The position numbers and the translations under genes are program-made. Positions 43,805 through 53,126 of a stretch of 64,000 bases of DNA are shown here, piece by piece (within the stretch, counting starts at the first letter, position 1; every line of letters begins with the position of its first letter). The notes under the pieces are model-generated. The model saw only the letters and a list, made by a program, of their open reading frames with translations. It was not told where the DNA came from and made no database searches. This stretch comes from Deinococcus arboris (GTDB taxonomy: Bacteria; Deinococcota; Deinococci; Deinococcales; Deinococcaceae). Location of the stretch: the NCBI RefSeq assembly GCF_009755355.1, contig NZ_WQLB01000020.1:1-64000 (forward strand), written 5' to 3'.

Positions 43805-43891
43805 ATGCACTTGAGGGAGGCGTCCACCTCTAGGATTTACGAAAATACGGACGCGCGAGCAGCAGCGAACTGGTCATTCTGGTTCCTCTGA
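43805..43891 (+). CDS. Putative 28-residue leader peptide ending NWSFWFL
   Basis: ATG 43805 to TGA 43891 inside the small transcript. The peptide ends AAANWSFWFL, with two Trp and two Phe codons just before the stop and the terminator hairpin starting about 9 nt later. This is the layout of aromatic amino-acid leader peptides. There is no clear ribosome site, so translation is uncertain. Confidence 0.3.
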   Translation: MHLREASTSRIYENTDARAAANWSFWFL

Positions 43892-43898
43892 CCCACCA

Positions 43899-43934
43899 AG
43901 ACGCCGCCTAACTCTGGGCGGTGTTTATTTTTTT
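43899..43934 (+). terminator. Intrinsic terminator of the small transcript
   Basis: Core stem CCGCC (43904-43908) / GGCGG (43917-43921), extendable by G-U and A-U pairs to about 10 bp, followed by TGTTTATTTTTTT. Confidence 0.8.
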
Positions 43935-43947
43935 CGTCCGAGAACCG

Positions 43948-43971
43948 AAAAAACTCCGCACTGGGCGGAGT
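43948..43971 (-). terminator. Intrinsic terminator of tRNA-Thr
   Basis: On the minus strand ACTCCGC and GCGGAGT pair over 7 bp around a 5-nt loop and are followed by TTTTT. It lies 9 nt past the tRNA CCA end. Confidence 0.8.
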
Positions 43972-43979
43972 CTTTATCC

Positions 43980-44054
<75 letters not shown>

Positions 44055-44111
44055 AGGCAAGCTCAAAGAGTATAGAAAGGGGGCCGGGGGGTGTCAAGGC
44101 GCGCCGCAGCC

Positions 44112-44117
44112 TATGCT
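44112..44117 (+). promoter_or_regulatory. -10 box of bshB1 (leaderless)
   Basis: TATGCT, 7 nt before GTG 44125. This favours GTG 44125 over a start at 44113, which would overlap the box itself. Confidence 0.5.
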
Positions 44118-44124
44118 GTGGCCC

Positions 44125-44853
44125 GTGAGCAGCCCAGCGCGCCCCTTTGACACCATTTTTGGGCAGGTCCGTCCTCTGGACTGGCTGTGTCTGGCCCCCC
44201 ACCCCGACGACGCCGAGATCGGCGCGGGCGGCACCCTGATTCGGCTGGCCCAGGCTGGGCGGGCCGTGGGCATTCTGGAACTGTCACGCGGCGAGCGGGG
44301 CACCCAGGGCACGCCCGAGGTGCGGGTGGCCGAATGCGCCCGCGCCGCCGACATCATGGGCCTGGCCTGGCGTGGCCAGCTGGGCCTGCCCGACGGCGAA
44401 CTGCGCGACACCCTGGAGGCCGCGCACGCCCTGGCCGCCACCCTGCGCGCGGTGCGGCCCCGTGTGCTGGTCGTGCCGCACCACCATGACCGCCACCCGG
44501 ACCATTTCGGCACCTACCACCTGAGCAAACGTGCCGTTCACCTGGCCCAGCTGAAAAAGGCCGACCTGACCGGCGAGCCGCACCGGGTTTCACGAGTGCT
44601 GCTGTACCAGGGCAACGCCGATATTCGGCCCACCCTGCTTGTGGATGTCGAGGCGGTGCAGGACACCTGGGCCGCCGCCGTGCTTGCCCATGAGAGTCAA
44701 TTTGCGGGCGCCGCTATCTCCGAGACTGTGACGCCCGAAATCGTGGAGCGCCGCCGCGCCCGCCTGACCTACTGGGGCACGCTGGCGCGGGCGCGCTACG
44801 CCGAGGCCTTTGAAACCGAAGACCCCCTGCTGGTGGACCCGCTGGCGCTTTAA
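44125..44853 (+). CDS. bshB1: Bacillithiol biosynthesis deacetylase BshB1
   Basis: A 242-residue zinc deacetylase of the PIG-L/LmbE fold that removes acetyl from N-acetylglucosaminyl-malate, the second step of bacillithiol synthesis. Seen are the zinc motif APHPDDAEIGAGG near residue 26, SRGERGTQGT, and VPHHHDRHPDHFGTYHLSKRAVHLA, which supplies the third His and the HPDH motif. These blocks match BshB1 better than mycothiol MshB. bshA and bshC are not in the window. It converges with the parA gene, overlapping by 4 nt. Confidence 0.88.
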   Translation: MSSPARPFDTIFGQVRPLDWLCLAPHPDDAEIGAGGTLIRLAQAGRAVGILELSRGERGTQGTPEVRVAECARAADIMGLAWRGQLGLPDGELRDTLEAAHALAATLRAVRPRVLVVPHHHDRHPDHFGTYHLSKRAVHLAQLKKADLTGEPHRVSRVLLYQGNADIRPTLLVDVEAVQDTWAAAVLAHESQFAGAAISETVTPEIVERRRARLTYWGTLARARYAEAFETEDPLLVDPLAL

Positions 44854-45860
44854 GCCTTCTCGGCAGCGGGCGGGGTCATGGCGCTGACCCAGGTGTCAAA
44901 GGCGCTTGGGCGGCGCACAGAGAGGCCACGCAGGCGGTCTTCCAGTTCGTCAGCCAGGTCTAGGCCGTACTTGTAGGCGGCCTGCCCCGCCACCACGTTG
45001 CTGCCGTACTTGTCGCGGTAGGTGCTGGCCGGGCGGTCGTGGGTCATGGCCTCGGCGGCGGCGTTGGTCTGCGGCAGGCGGGTGGTCAGAATGGGCGGAG
45101 TGGCCTCGCCCGTACCCGCAAAAGCGCGTTCCAGATCGCCGGGCAGCCGGCTCAAGCCCTGGCGGTGCTGGGTGCTGCTGCCCTGAAACTTGGTCAGCAG
45201 TACGCCCAGGCAGGTCAGGCGCAGGCCGCGCGCCCGGCGCAGTTCGCCGATGCGGCCAGCAATCTGCCCGATTCCGTAGGTGCTCAGGCGGTCGGGAATA
45301 GTAGGAATCAGGTAGTGGTCGCTGACCTCCAGACCGTTTTGCGTGACAAAACCCAGGTTGGGCGGGCAGTCAATCAGCACGTAGTCGTACCCGGCAAAGT
45401 GGGGCGCTAGGTACTTCTTGACCGCTTCCATGGGGTTGACCGAGTAGTGGGTGCGCGCGGCGATGTCCTGCATGCGGTCCTGCACGTCAATCAGACGAAT
45501 GGAACTGGGCAGGATGTCCACCCGGCCGTACTGGGTGTCCTGGGGCAGCTGCGCCATCAGTTCGGGCGGCACGCGGTTGAGGTTGCTCGCGCCGCGCACG
45601 ATGGCCCGCGCCGGGTCAAAGCTCTGGGTGCCGTGAAGCAGGTCCAGAAACAGGTGGGCCAGCGTCTGCCCGGCCTCATCGGCCTGCGCCCAGCGTTCCT
45701 CGCCGATGAGGGCCAGGGTAGCGTTCGTCTGCGGGTCCAGGTCCAGCACTAGCACCCGCTTCTGTTTCATGAAGGCCAGCGTGTCGGCCAGCTGCACGGT
45801 GGCGGTGGTTTTGGCCACGCCGCCTTTGAGGTTGATGAAACTCAGGACACTGGGGGCCAT
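44850..45860 (-). CDS. ParA-family ATPase without ParB partner
   Basis: A 336-residue MinD/ParA-type ATPase. Deviant Walker A KGGVAKTT (residues 12-19), DLDPQTNATLAL, and Walker B-like YVLIDCPPNLG near residue 160. The C-terminal third (ATPPILTTRLPQTNAAAEAMTHDRPASTYRDKYG) is longer than in chromosome-segregation ParA. No parB or parS-like repeat is adjacent, so it is an orphan that may position a plasmid-like, polar or chemosensory cargo. Directly downstream of the peroxiredoxin gene with no spacing. Confidence 0.88.
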   Translation of the reverse strand: MAPSVLSFINLKGGVAKTTATVQLADTLAFMKQKRVLVLDLDPQTNATLALIGEERWAQADEAGQTLAHLFLDLLHGTQSFDPARAIVRGASNLNRVPPELMAQLPQDTQYGRVDILPSSIRLIDVQDRMQDIAARTHYSVNPMEAVKKYLAPHFAGYDYVLIDCPPNLGFVTQNGLEVSDHYLIPTIPDRLSTYGIGQIAGRIGELRRARGLRLTCLGVLLTKFQGSSTQHRQGLSRLPGDLERAFAGTGEATPPILTTRLPQTNAAAEAMTHDRPASTYRDKYGSNVVAGQAAYKYGLDLADELEDRLRGLSVRRPSAFDTWVSAMTPPAAEKA

Positions 45861-46316
45861 TTACAGCCCGCGCAGCTGTGCCAGTACCGCTTCGGGGCGC
45901 ACGGTGTAGGCACCGGTGCTTTCCTCGACATGCTGGTACCGCACCACGCCGGCCTTATCGATCAGAAAGACGGCCCGGCCACTGATGCCGCGCTCGTCAA
46001 TGGCCACGCCGTACTGCCGGGCCACGTCCAGTTTCATATCCGCCAGCAGCGGCACCTCAATCCCGTATTCGGCGGCCCAGGCCTTGTGGGCATGCACCGA
46101 GTCGCGGTTGACCCCCAGCACCACCGCGCCGGCATCGGCAAAGTCGTCCTGCCGGCCCGAGTATTCGGGCAGCTGCATAGAGCAGACTGGGCTGAAGTCC
46201 AGCGGGTAGAACACCAGCACCACATGCTGCTGGCCCCGGTAGCTGCTGAGGGTTATCTGCTCGCCCGTCGAGGCAGGCAGGGTGAAATCGGGGGCGGGCT
46301 GTCCCACAAGGCTCAT
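45861..46316 (-). CDS. 1-Cys peroxiredoxin (AhpC/TSA, Bcp/AhpE-like)
   Basis: A 151-residue thiol peroxidase that reduces hydrogen peroxide and organic peroxides. The peroxidatic Cys lies in YPLDFSPVCSMQLPEYS (about residue 45). It is the only cysteine, so resolution must use an external thiol; bacillithiol, whose bshB1 gene is close by, is a plausible partner. The Thr usually before the Cys is replaced by Pro-Val. TAGACT lies 7 nt before ATG. It runs directly into parA. Confidence 0.9.
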   Translation of the reverse strand: MSLVGQPAPDFTLPASTGEQITLSSYRGQQHVVLVFYPLDFSPVCSMQLPEYSGRQDDFADAGAVVLGVNRDSVHAHKAWAAEYGIEVPLLADMKLDVARQYGVAIDERGISGRAVFLIDKAGVVRYQHVEESTGAYTVRPEAVLAQLRGL

Positions 46317-46323
46317 GGGAGGC

Positions 46324-46329
46324 AGTCTA
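46324..46329 (-). promoter_or_regulatory. -10 box of the peroxiredoxin-parA transcript (leaderless)
   Basis: TAGACT on the minus strand, 7 nt before ATG 46316. Confidence 0.5.
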
Positions 46330-46617
46330 CCGGGCGCTGACCGGAGTGGCCTGTTCTGTCTGCTCCGCGGCTGCTTGGCATCCGGGACAGGTCGGCTCTA
46401 ACGCCAGATCAGTGGTTGACCTGTCTCTCCCTCCGCTTTGGCTGAACACGGCGCACCCCCAACGCTCAGCCCACCTGACGCGGTTCTGAGGGCAGGCTTC
46501 AGTTTGGCTCAGCTTGAACCGCGTCCCGCTTCACGGCTGCGCCTCGCCCGCCCCTCTACTCTGGGGTCAGTACCGTCCCCGGCGTGTGCTGGTGGTGGCC
46601 GGGGCAGGAGGAACGAA

Positions 46618-47712
<1,095 letters not shown>

Positions 47713-47730
47713 CCCTGGTCTTCCCTTAGC

Positions 47731-47760
47731 CCCCGCGCGTTCTGCGCGGGCCTTTTTTTG
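47731..47760 (+). terminator. Intrinsic terminator of the desaturase gene
   Basis: CCCGCGC-GTTCT-GCGCGGG stem followed by CCTTTTTTT, starting 19 nt after the stop codon. Confidence 0.9.
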
Positions 47761-47843
47761 CCCTGCGGGGACGCGCTGTGCCATGCTGGGCCAGCCCTCC
47801 GCGCCGCCTCTCTCCCTTCGCCTTCAAGGACGGTTCCCTGGCC

Positions 47844-48734
47844 ATGCCTCCCAATCCGGCGTTATTGAAGCTGGGCTACGCGCCCGACGACCGCGTGGTC
47901 ATCTTTCACGCCGACGACCTGGGGATGTGCCAGGCGACCGTGGACGGCTGCGCCGATCTGTTCCGGGCCGGCATGCTGGGGTCGGCGTCCGTGATGCTGC
48001 CGTGTGCCTGGGCGCCCTCGGCGCTGGCGCTGGCGCACGAGTTGCCGGGTGCCGACCTGGGGGTTCACCTGACCCTGACGAGCGAGTGGACGGCGGCCCG
48101 CTGGGCGCCCCTTAGCGGCGGCGCGGGCGGCCTGACCGATGAAGCCGGCTACCTGCACCGCACCGTCGAAGCGGTCTGGGCCGGGGCCCGGCCCGCCGCT
48201 GTGGGCCGCGAGATAGCGGCGCAGGTAGACCGCGCCCTGGCCTGGGGGCTCCCGGTGTCGCATGTGGACTCGCACATGGGCACGGTGGCCCATCCCGCGC
48301 TGCTGCACCGCGCGGTGCGGGCGGCCCTGGCGCGGGGCCTGCTGCCCGTGCTGCCGCGGCTGGACCGGGCGGGGTGGCACGCCAGCGGCCTAAGTGCTCC
48401 GCAGGCGGCGGGCGCGGCGCTGGTCACGCGCGCGCTGGAGGCCAGGGGCGTGCCGCTGGTGGACGAGTTCGTGATGATGCCGCTGGACGAGGGCGGCGAC
48501 CACCTGCCCATTCTTGAGCGCATGCTCGCGGCCTTGAAACCGGGCCTGACCCATTTCATCCTGCACCCGGCACGCGACACCCCCGAACTGCGGGCGGTGG
48601 CTGGCGACTGGGCGGGGCGGGTGGCCAACCACGCCGCCTTTCTGGACCCACGCCTGCCGGGCATCCTGGCCGCCAGTGGCGTGCGTGTGACGACCTACCG
48701 GCCCCTGCGCGCGCTGCTGCGGAGGCGGTGGTGA
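47844..48734 (+). CDS. YdjC/ChbG-family carbohydrate deacetylase
   Basis: A 296-residue deacetylase of the YdjC fold. The metal-binding motif FHADDLGMCQATVDG is near residue 20, with GVHLTLTSEW, HVDSHMGTVAHPAL and THFILHPARDTPEL supplying the other His and Asp ligands. ChbG removes one acetyl group from chitobiose-type sugars. Its last codon overlaps the start of a sugar/cation symporter (GTGA), which supports a role in using an imported N-acetylated oligosaccharide. ATG 47844 was chosen by homology to the family start. Confidence 0.9.
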   Translation: MPPNPALLKLGYAPDDRVVIFHADDLGMCQATVDGCADLFRAGMLGSASVMLPCAWAPSALALAHELPGADLGVHLTLTSEWTAARWAPLSGGAGGLTDEAGYLHRTVEAVWAGARPAAVGREIAAQVDRALAWGLPVSHVDSHMGTVAHPALLHRAVRAALARGLLPVLPRLDRAGWHASGLSAPQAAGAALVTRALEARGVPLVDEFVMMPLDEGGDHLPILERMLAALKPGLTHFILHPARDTPELRAVAGDWAGRVANHAAFLDPRLPGILAASGVRVTTYRPLRALLRRRW

Positions 48735-50077
48735 CGGAGGGCACTACCTCCAGCGCGGTGCGGTGGCGCTACGCAGTCATGAACTTTGGGCTGACCATTC
48801 CCGCGCAGGCCGGCAGTTTCCTGCTGCTGTACTACGTGGATGACCGCAAGCTGAACCCCGCCTGGGCCGCCACCACCCTGACCCTGTTCGCCCTGTACAA
48901 CGCGGCCAACAACCCCCTGATCGGCCACCTGTCGGACCGCACGCGCAGCCGCTGGGGCCGGCGCGTTCCGTACATCCGCTTTGCGTGGCTGCCGGGCCTG
49001 GTGGCCTTCGCGCTGCTGTTTATGACCCCGTTTAACGGGGTGGACAGCCCCGTGGCGCTGCTGCTGTACCTCGTGGTGGTCTGGGGCCTGTGGGAGACCT
49101 TTGGCACAGCGGTCGGCACCGGCTACCTGGCCCTGCTGCCCGAGATGTTCCGCACCTACGCCGAGCGCACCGCTGTGGCCTGGCGCATGAATCTGGTGCA
49201 GACGCTGGGGCTGCTGTTCGGCCTGGCGCTGCCGCCACTGCTGGCCGGCTGGGTGGGCTGGGCCGGCATGGGCGTGCTGTTTGCCGTGCTGTCGGGCGCG
49301 GCGCTGCTGTTTGGTCTGGGCGCCCTGTTTGAGCGGCCCGACCCGGCGGCGCGTCCGCTGGGATTTCTGGAGGCCCTGCGGGCGACCTTCAGCCACCGCG
49401 CCTTTCTGACGGTGGTGGCCGCCCAGACGCTGCGCTTTTTTGCCACCGGCACCCTGGCGACTGGCATGGGCTTTTTTGTGCGCTATAGCCTGGGGGCCGA
49501 GGCGGGGGCGGTGACGACCGTTCTGCTGGCCGCCGCTTTCGTGACGGCCGGGGCCGCACTGTGGCCGTGGCGCGCGCTGGTGGCGCCCCGCTTAGGCCCG
49601 CGCGGCACCCTGATGCTGGCGTTTGGCCTCAGCGCCGTGTCACTGCTGCCGCTGGCGCTGGTGCAGACGGTGGCGGGCGCGCTGGTGTCCACGATTCTCT
49701 TTGGCGCCGCGCTGGCCGGCATGATTCTGATGGGTGACGTGATTCTGGCCGACGTGATTGACGAGGACGAGCTGCGCAGCGGCCAGCGCCGGGAAGGCAT
49801 GTATTTCGGCATGTCGGGCTTTGTCACGACCCTCAGCGGCGCCCTGACCTCGCAGGTGTTTGGAGCCGTCACGCGCGCCAGCGGTTATGACCCCCGCCTG
49901 GCTGCGCAGCCAGAAGGAGTTGCCGACGGCTTCCGCTTTTTCATGACGGTGCCGCCCATCGCCGGAGCGCTGCTGGCGGTGCTAATTCTGGCGTTCTACC
50001 CGTTGCACGGCCAGCGGCTGCGGGCCGTGAGGCAGGCCCTGGCCGACAAGAGGGCGCAGACCGGTGTGGACTGGTGA
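48731..50077 (+). CDS. GPH-family sugar:cation symporter (MFS)
   Basis: A 448-residue 12-helix transporter of the glycoside-pentoside-hexuronide group. Typical blocks are NFGLTIPAQAGSFLLLYYVDDRKL, NPLIGHLSDRTRSRWGRRVPYIRFAW (loop 2-3) and GDVILADVIDEDELRSGQRREGMYFGM. GTG 48731 overlaps the ydjC stop by 4 nt; an earlier GTG at 48728 is also in frame. Coupling to the deacetylase suggests import of an acetylated or amino sugar. Confidence 0.9.
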   Translation: MTEGTTSSAVRWRYAVMNFGLTIPAQAGSFLLLYYVDDRKLNPAWAATTLTLFALYNAANNPLIGHLSDRTRSRWGRRVPYIRFAWLPGLVAFALLFMTPFNGVDSPVALLLYLVVVWGLWETFGTAVGTGYLALLPEMFRTYAERTAVAWRMNLVQTLGLLFGLALPPLLAGWVGWAGMGVLFAVLSGAALLFGLGALFERPDPAARPLGFLEALRATFSHRAFLTVVAAQTLRFFATGTLATGMGFFVRYSLGAEAGAVTTVLLAAAFVTAGAALWPWRALVAPRLGPRGTLMLAFGLSAVSLLPLALVQTVAGALVSTILFGAALAGMILMGDVILADVIDEDELRSGQRREGMYFGMSGFVTTLSGALTSQVFGAVTRASGYDPRLAAQPEGVADGFRFFMTVPPIAGALLAVLILAFYPLHGQRLRAVRQALADKRAQTGVDW

Positions 50078-50108
50078 CCCGCAGCCTCCAGAGTGGTTGA
50101 AAGAGGAA

Positions 50109-50177
50109 CCCTCAATCGCTATTCACGCGAATGCCGTGAGCCTCTGCCAGAAACAGCGAGACTCACGGCATTGAGGG
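50109..50177. repeat. Composite inverted repeat between MFS and prmC
   Basis: The right arm CTCACGGCATTGAGGG (50162-50177) is continuous. The left arm is split: CCCTCAAT at 50109-50116 and AATGCCGTGAG at 50130-50140, separated by 13 nt. Both halves pair perfectly with the right arm. It lacks a T-run. Confidence 0.55.
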
Positions 50178-50190
50178 GCGCCGTTGGCTC

Positions 50191-51033
50191 CTAGGCGCCG
50201 CTGTGAGGCCGCTGGGCCAGCACGAAGCGTTCGCGGCCCGTCAGGTCGGGGGCGGTGTCGGCGGACCAGCCCAGACGGCGCAGCTCCTGGGCAAAGGTCG
50301 CCGCGTTGCGGGGGTCAAGTTCCAGGAGCAGCCAGCCGCCCGCCTTCAGCCCTCCAGCGGCCTGCGCCGCCAGCCGCCGGGCGATGTCCAGGCCATCCGG
50401 GCCGCCGTACAGCGCCAGGACCGGGTCGTGGCCGACTTCGGGCTGCACCCCGGCCCGGTCCGCATCCGGCAGGTAGGGGGGATTGCTGACCACCAGGTCC
50501 AGGGGCCCAGGCACCCCGGTCAGCAGGTCAGCTTCCAAGAACTCAACCTCCAGCCCATTCAGTGCGGCGTTCTCGCGGGCGAGGCTCAGGGCCTCAGGGC
50601 TGAGGTCGGTGGCTCTGACGTGGGCGTCGGGGCGGGCGGCTTTGAGGCCCAGCGCCAGCGCGCCGGTGCCGGTGCCCACATCGGCCACGCGGGGGGCTGA
50701 GGTGCCGCGCAGCGCCTCTAAGGTCAGGTGCAGCAGCCACTCGGTTTCGGGGCGGGGCACCAGTGCGCGCCCGTCGCAGCGCAGGCGCACGCCGCCCCAC
50801 TCCAGCTCGGGCAGCAGGTGTTGCAGCGGAATGCGCTGGGCGCGCTGGGCCAGCAGCGCGGCGTAGCGTTCGGCCCCGCTGGCAGGCGCGTCTTCCTGGC
50901 CCCGCGTCAGCAGCGCGGTGGGCGAGAGGCTCAGGGCAAACAGCAGCAGTTCGCGAGCGTCCACCTCCGGGGAGGGAACGCCCGCTGCTGCCAGGTGCGC
51001 CGCGCCTGTGTGCAGCAGGTCGCGGATGGTCAT
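50191..51033 (-). CDS. prmC: Peptide chain release factor N5-glutamine methyltransferase
   Basis: A 280-residue SAM-dependent enzyme that methylates the GGQ glutamine of RF1 and RF2, promoting translation termination. The N-terminal helical domain is followed by [16 protein letters not shown] (SAM motif I) near residue 118 and [11 protein letters not shown], the NPPY motif that holds the glutamine. The C-terminal [21 protein letters not shown] is typical. It begins 3 nt after khpB in the same direction. Confidence 0.94.
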   Translation of the reverse strand: MTIRDLLHTGAAHLAAAGVPSPEVDARELLLFALSLSPTALLTRGQEDAPASGAERYAALLAQRAQRIPLQHLLPELEWGGVRLRCDGRALVPRPETEWLLHLTLEALRGTSAPRVADVGTGTGALALGLKAARPDAHVRATDLSPEALSLARENAALNGLEVEFLEADLLTGVPGPLDLVVSNPPYLPDADRAGVQPEVGHDPVLALYGGPDGLDIARRLAAQAAGGLKAGGWLLLELDPRNAATFAQELRRLGWSADTAPDLTGRERFVLAQRPHSGA

Positions 51034-51036
51034 GGC

Positions 51037-51621
51037 CTAGCCGTGACGGGGTTTGATCATCAGGCGGCGGGCGGCACCCTCGCCCACGGACTCGCTCATG
51101 ACGTCGGGGTGTTCTTTTAGGGCGATGTGAATCACGCGGCGCTCGGCAGCGGGCATCGGCTGCAGCTCGTGGGGTTCACCGCTCTTGGCCACCTGCACAG
51201 CCAGCCGCTCGGCCAGTTTGGTCAGGGTGTCGGCCTGGCGCTTGCGGTAACCGCCGACATCCACCCGCACGCGCTCCTTGGTGCGGCCCTCGTGCTTGGC
51301 CAGCACGGTATAGGCCAGCACCTCAATGGCGCCCAGCGTACGCCCGTCGCGCCCGGCCAGCTTGGCGGCGTTCTCGCCGGTAATCTCGGCTTCCAGGGCG
51401 TCCTCGGTTTCACGCACGGTCACGCTGAGGTCGGGGTCAATGCGTGAGACCAGGCCGCGTAAGAAGCGCTCAAGCGTGGCCTGGGGGGTTTCCGGCGCGG
51501 CACCTGGCGTGGGCGGCGCGGTCAGGGCGGCGTCGGGAGCGGGCGGCGGCAGCTCGCTCTCGTCGGCGCCGCTGATGCCCAGCCCCGCGAGGTAGTCGTC
51601 CAGGTTCGTGCGGTTATCCAT
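51037..51621 (-). CDS. khpB: RNA-binding protein KhpB/Jag, R3H domain
   Basis: A 194-residue RNA-binding protein: a disordered Pro/Ala-rich N-terminus (about 1-50), KH-II domain ([23 protein letters not shown] around 90-110) and C-terminal R3H domain ([34 protein letters not shown]) with the conserved Arg and His. In other bacteria KhpB works with KhpA on cell division and sRNA control, and its gene usually follows yidC. Here it is paired with prmC. TAGACT lies 7 nt before ATG. Confidence 0.9.
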   Translation of the reverse strand: MDNRTNLDDYLAGLGISGADESELPPPAPDAALTAPPTPGAAPETPQATLERFLRGLVSRIDPDLSVTVRETEDALEAEITGENAAKLAGRDGRTLGAIEVLAYTVLAKHEGRTKERVRVDVGGYRKRQADTLTKLAERLAVQVAKSGEPHELQPMPAAERRVIHIALKEHPDVMSESVGEGAARRLMIKPRHG

Positions 51622-51646
51622 GCCCCGCAGTCTAGCGCGGCCGTTC

Positions 51647-52873
51647 TCACGGGGTTCCCACAGACGGCGGCGGGTCAGACGTGTCCCTGGTCCGCGCTCC
51701 GCGCCCGTACACCGCCAGCCGCACCAGCGCTTCCACCGGCCCTCGCCCGAAGTGAGACAGCCACCACGCGCTCAGCGGCAACTGGCACAGGCCCACCAGC
51801 AGCGCCAGCCCCAGTCCCCCCGCCGCGCCCCAGATGGACAGGCCCGCGGCGTACACAAAGGCGTCCCCGCCTTCCCGCGCCGCCTGCACCCAGCGGCCCC
51901 CCTGCGCGCCCGCGTAGGGATAGAAAAACAGCGTCATCAGGAGGCTTTGCGACAGGTAATTGGTCATGGCCATGCGGCCACTGGCCGCGAAGTGAATCAG
52001 CGGGCCCAGCCGCCCCGAGGTGGCCAGCAGCCCAATCACGCCCACATAACCCAGCGCGGCCGCCGCGCCGCCGCCCATTCGCACTGGAAAGGCCAGCAGC
52101 CCGGCCGCCGCGTCGGGCCGGGTGTTCAGGTACGCCAGCAGGGCGCCCAGCGGCAGGCCCACCAGCAGGCCGCCTGCCGCCAGGCGGCGCAGCAGCGGCC
52201 GGTGGTCGTGGGGCCGGGTCAGCAGGCCGGTGCGCTGCGCCGCCGCGCCCAGGCAGAACAGCGCCAGCAGCCAGGGGCCGTTGTACAGGTTGCCTGCGGT
52301 CAGCATCGGCCAGAAGTCCTGGGCGCGCTCGGCCACGTTGGCGGCGTAGCCGGGTTCAATGGCCGGCAGCCCCGCCCAGCGCGGCCCCGTGCGGGCGGCC
52401 CCGGCGGCGGCTTCCATCAGCATGCCGCCCAGCCACCAGACCCCCAGCCCGCCGGCCAGCACCAGCAGGGTACGTGCGCCCATGGCCGCCGTCAGCAGCA
52501 GGCCCAGCGCCAGCAGCGCGTAATTGCTGATGATGTCGCCGTGCCACACCAAGATGTAGTGGGCCGCCCCAATAAGCAGCAGCACGGCGTGCCGCCTCAG
52601 AAAGACGCCCACCCCATGCCGCGCCAGCAGCCCGGCCGCCCCCCACCCGAACAGCATGGCGAAGATGGAAATAAAGCGGCCATTGGCAAAGGTGTCAGTC
52701 AGCACCTGCGCGGCGCGGTCCAGGCCCCGCTGCTCCCAGGGCAGAAAGCCCGCGAAGTCCTGCATGTTCACGATCAGAATGCCGGCCAGCGCCACGCCGC
52801 GCAGCACGTCGGGCAGCGGCGAGCGGTCGCGTACGGGGGCAGCGGCCTCTATGGGCGCAGGGCTGGAGTTCAT
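51647..52873 (-). CDS. DUF418 membrane protein (YeiB-like)
   Basis: A 408-residue membrane protein with about nine hydrophobic segments. The N-terminal [21 protein letters not shown], the [20 protein letters not shown] block and the C-terminal [22 protein letters not shown] with [17 protein letters not shown] are characteristic of DUF418/YeiB proteins. A transport or acyltransferase-like role has been suggested for the group, not proven. ATG 52873 is taken because the upstream part of the frame is Arg-rich and out of family. Confidence 0.85.
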   Translation of the reverse strand: MNSSPAPIEAAAPVRDRSPLPDVLRGVALAGILIVNMQDFAGFLPWEQRGLDRAAQVLTDTFANGRFISIFAMLFGWGAAGLLARHGVGVFLRRHAVLLLIGAAHYILVWHGDIISNYALLALGLLLTAAMGARTLLVLAGGLGVWWLGGMLMEAAAGAARTGPRWAGLPAIEPGYAANVAERAQDFWPMLTAGNLYNGPWLLALFCLGAAAQRTGLLTRPHDHRPLLRRLAAGGLLVGLPLGALLAYLNTRPDAAAGLLAFPVRMGGGAAAALGYVGVIGLLATSGRLGPLIHFAASGRMAMTNYLSQSLLMTLFFYPYAGAQGGRWVQAAREGGDAFVYAAGLSIWGAAGGLGLALLVGLCQLPLSAWWLSHFGRGPVEALVRLAVYGRGARTRDTSDPPPSVGTP

Positions 52874-53126
52874 ACGGCCCCTGCCCGGACATCCGTTGCC
52901 GCTTCCGCTGCGGCGCCGCTGGGCACGTCCGGTCGGCCAAGGCTGCAGTGGTTCGGAACTGGTCTCATGCAAGTTCCGGTGAAATCTGAGGCATGTTTCG
53001 GATCTGGTCCGACTGGAAGGCGGAGGAAAAGAGACGGGTTTCCGGGAATTGGAGGCACATCCGGTGCGCTCCCGGATGGTACGGACATGGACAGCATCCG
53101 TCTCAGAGGCTCGGCGGTCATGCGGG

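Larger units (their letters stand above)
43763..43934 (+). ncRNA. Candidate small RNA / attenuator-like leader transcript
   Basis: About 172 nt from the predicted start of transcription to the terminator T-run. Contains GGCC-CGAAAC-GGCC, a GCGTCC/GGACGC hairpin (43820-43825 with 43849-43854), and a terminator. The segment GGCGTC at 43819-43824 can also pair with GACGCC in the terminator 5' arm, giving two exclusive folds, as in attenuators. It shows no signature of tmRNA, 6S, SRP RNA or RNase P. The next plus-strand gene is beyond the tRNA-Thr, so no controlled gene is evident. Confidence 0.5.

Noticed and set aside
43763..43934. tmRNA, 6S, SRP RNA or RNase P RNA
   Set aside because: None of their conserved cores is present.
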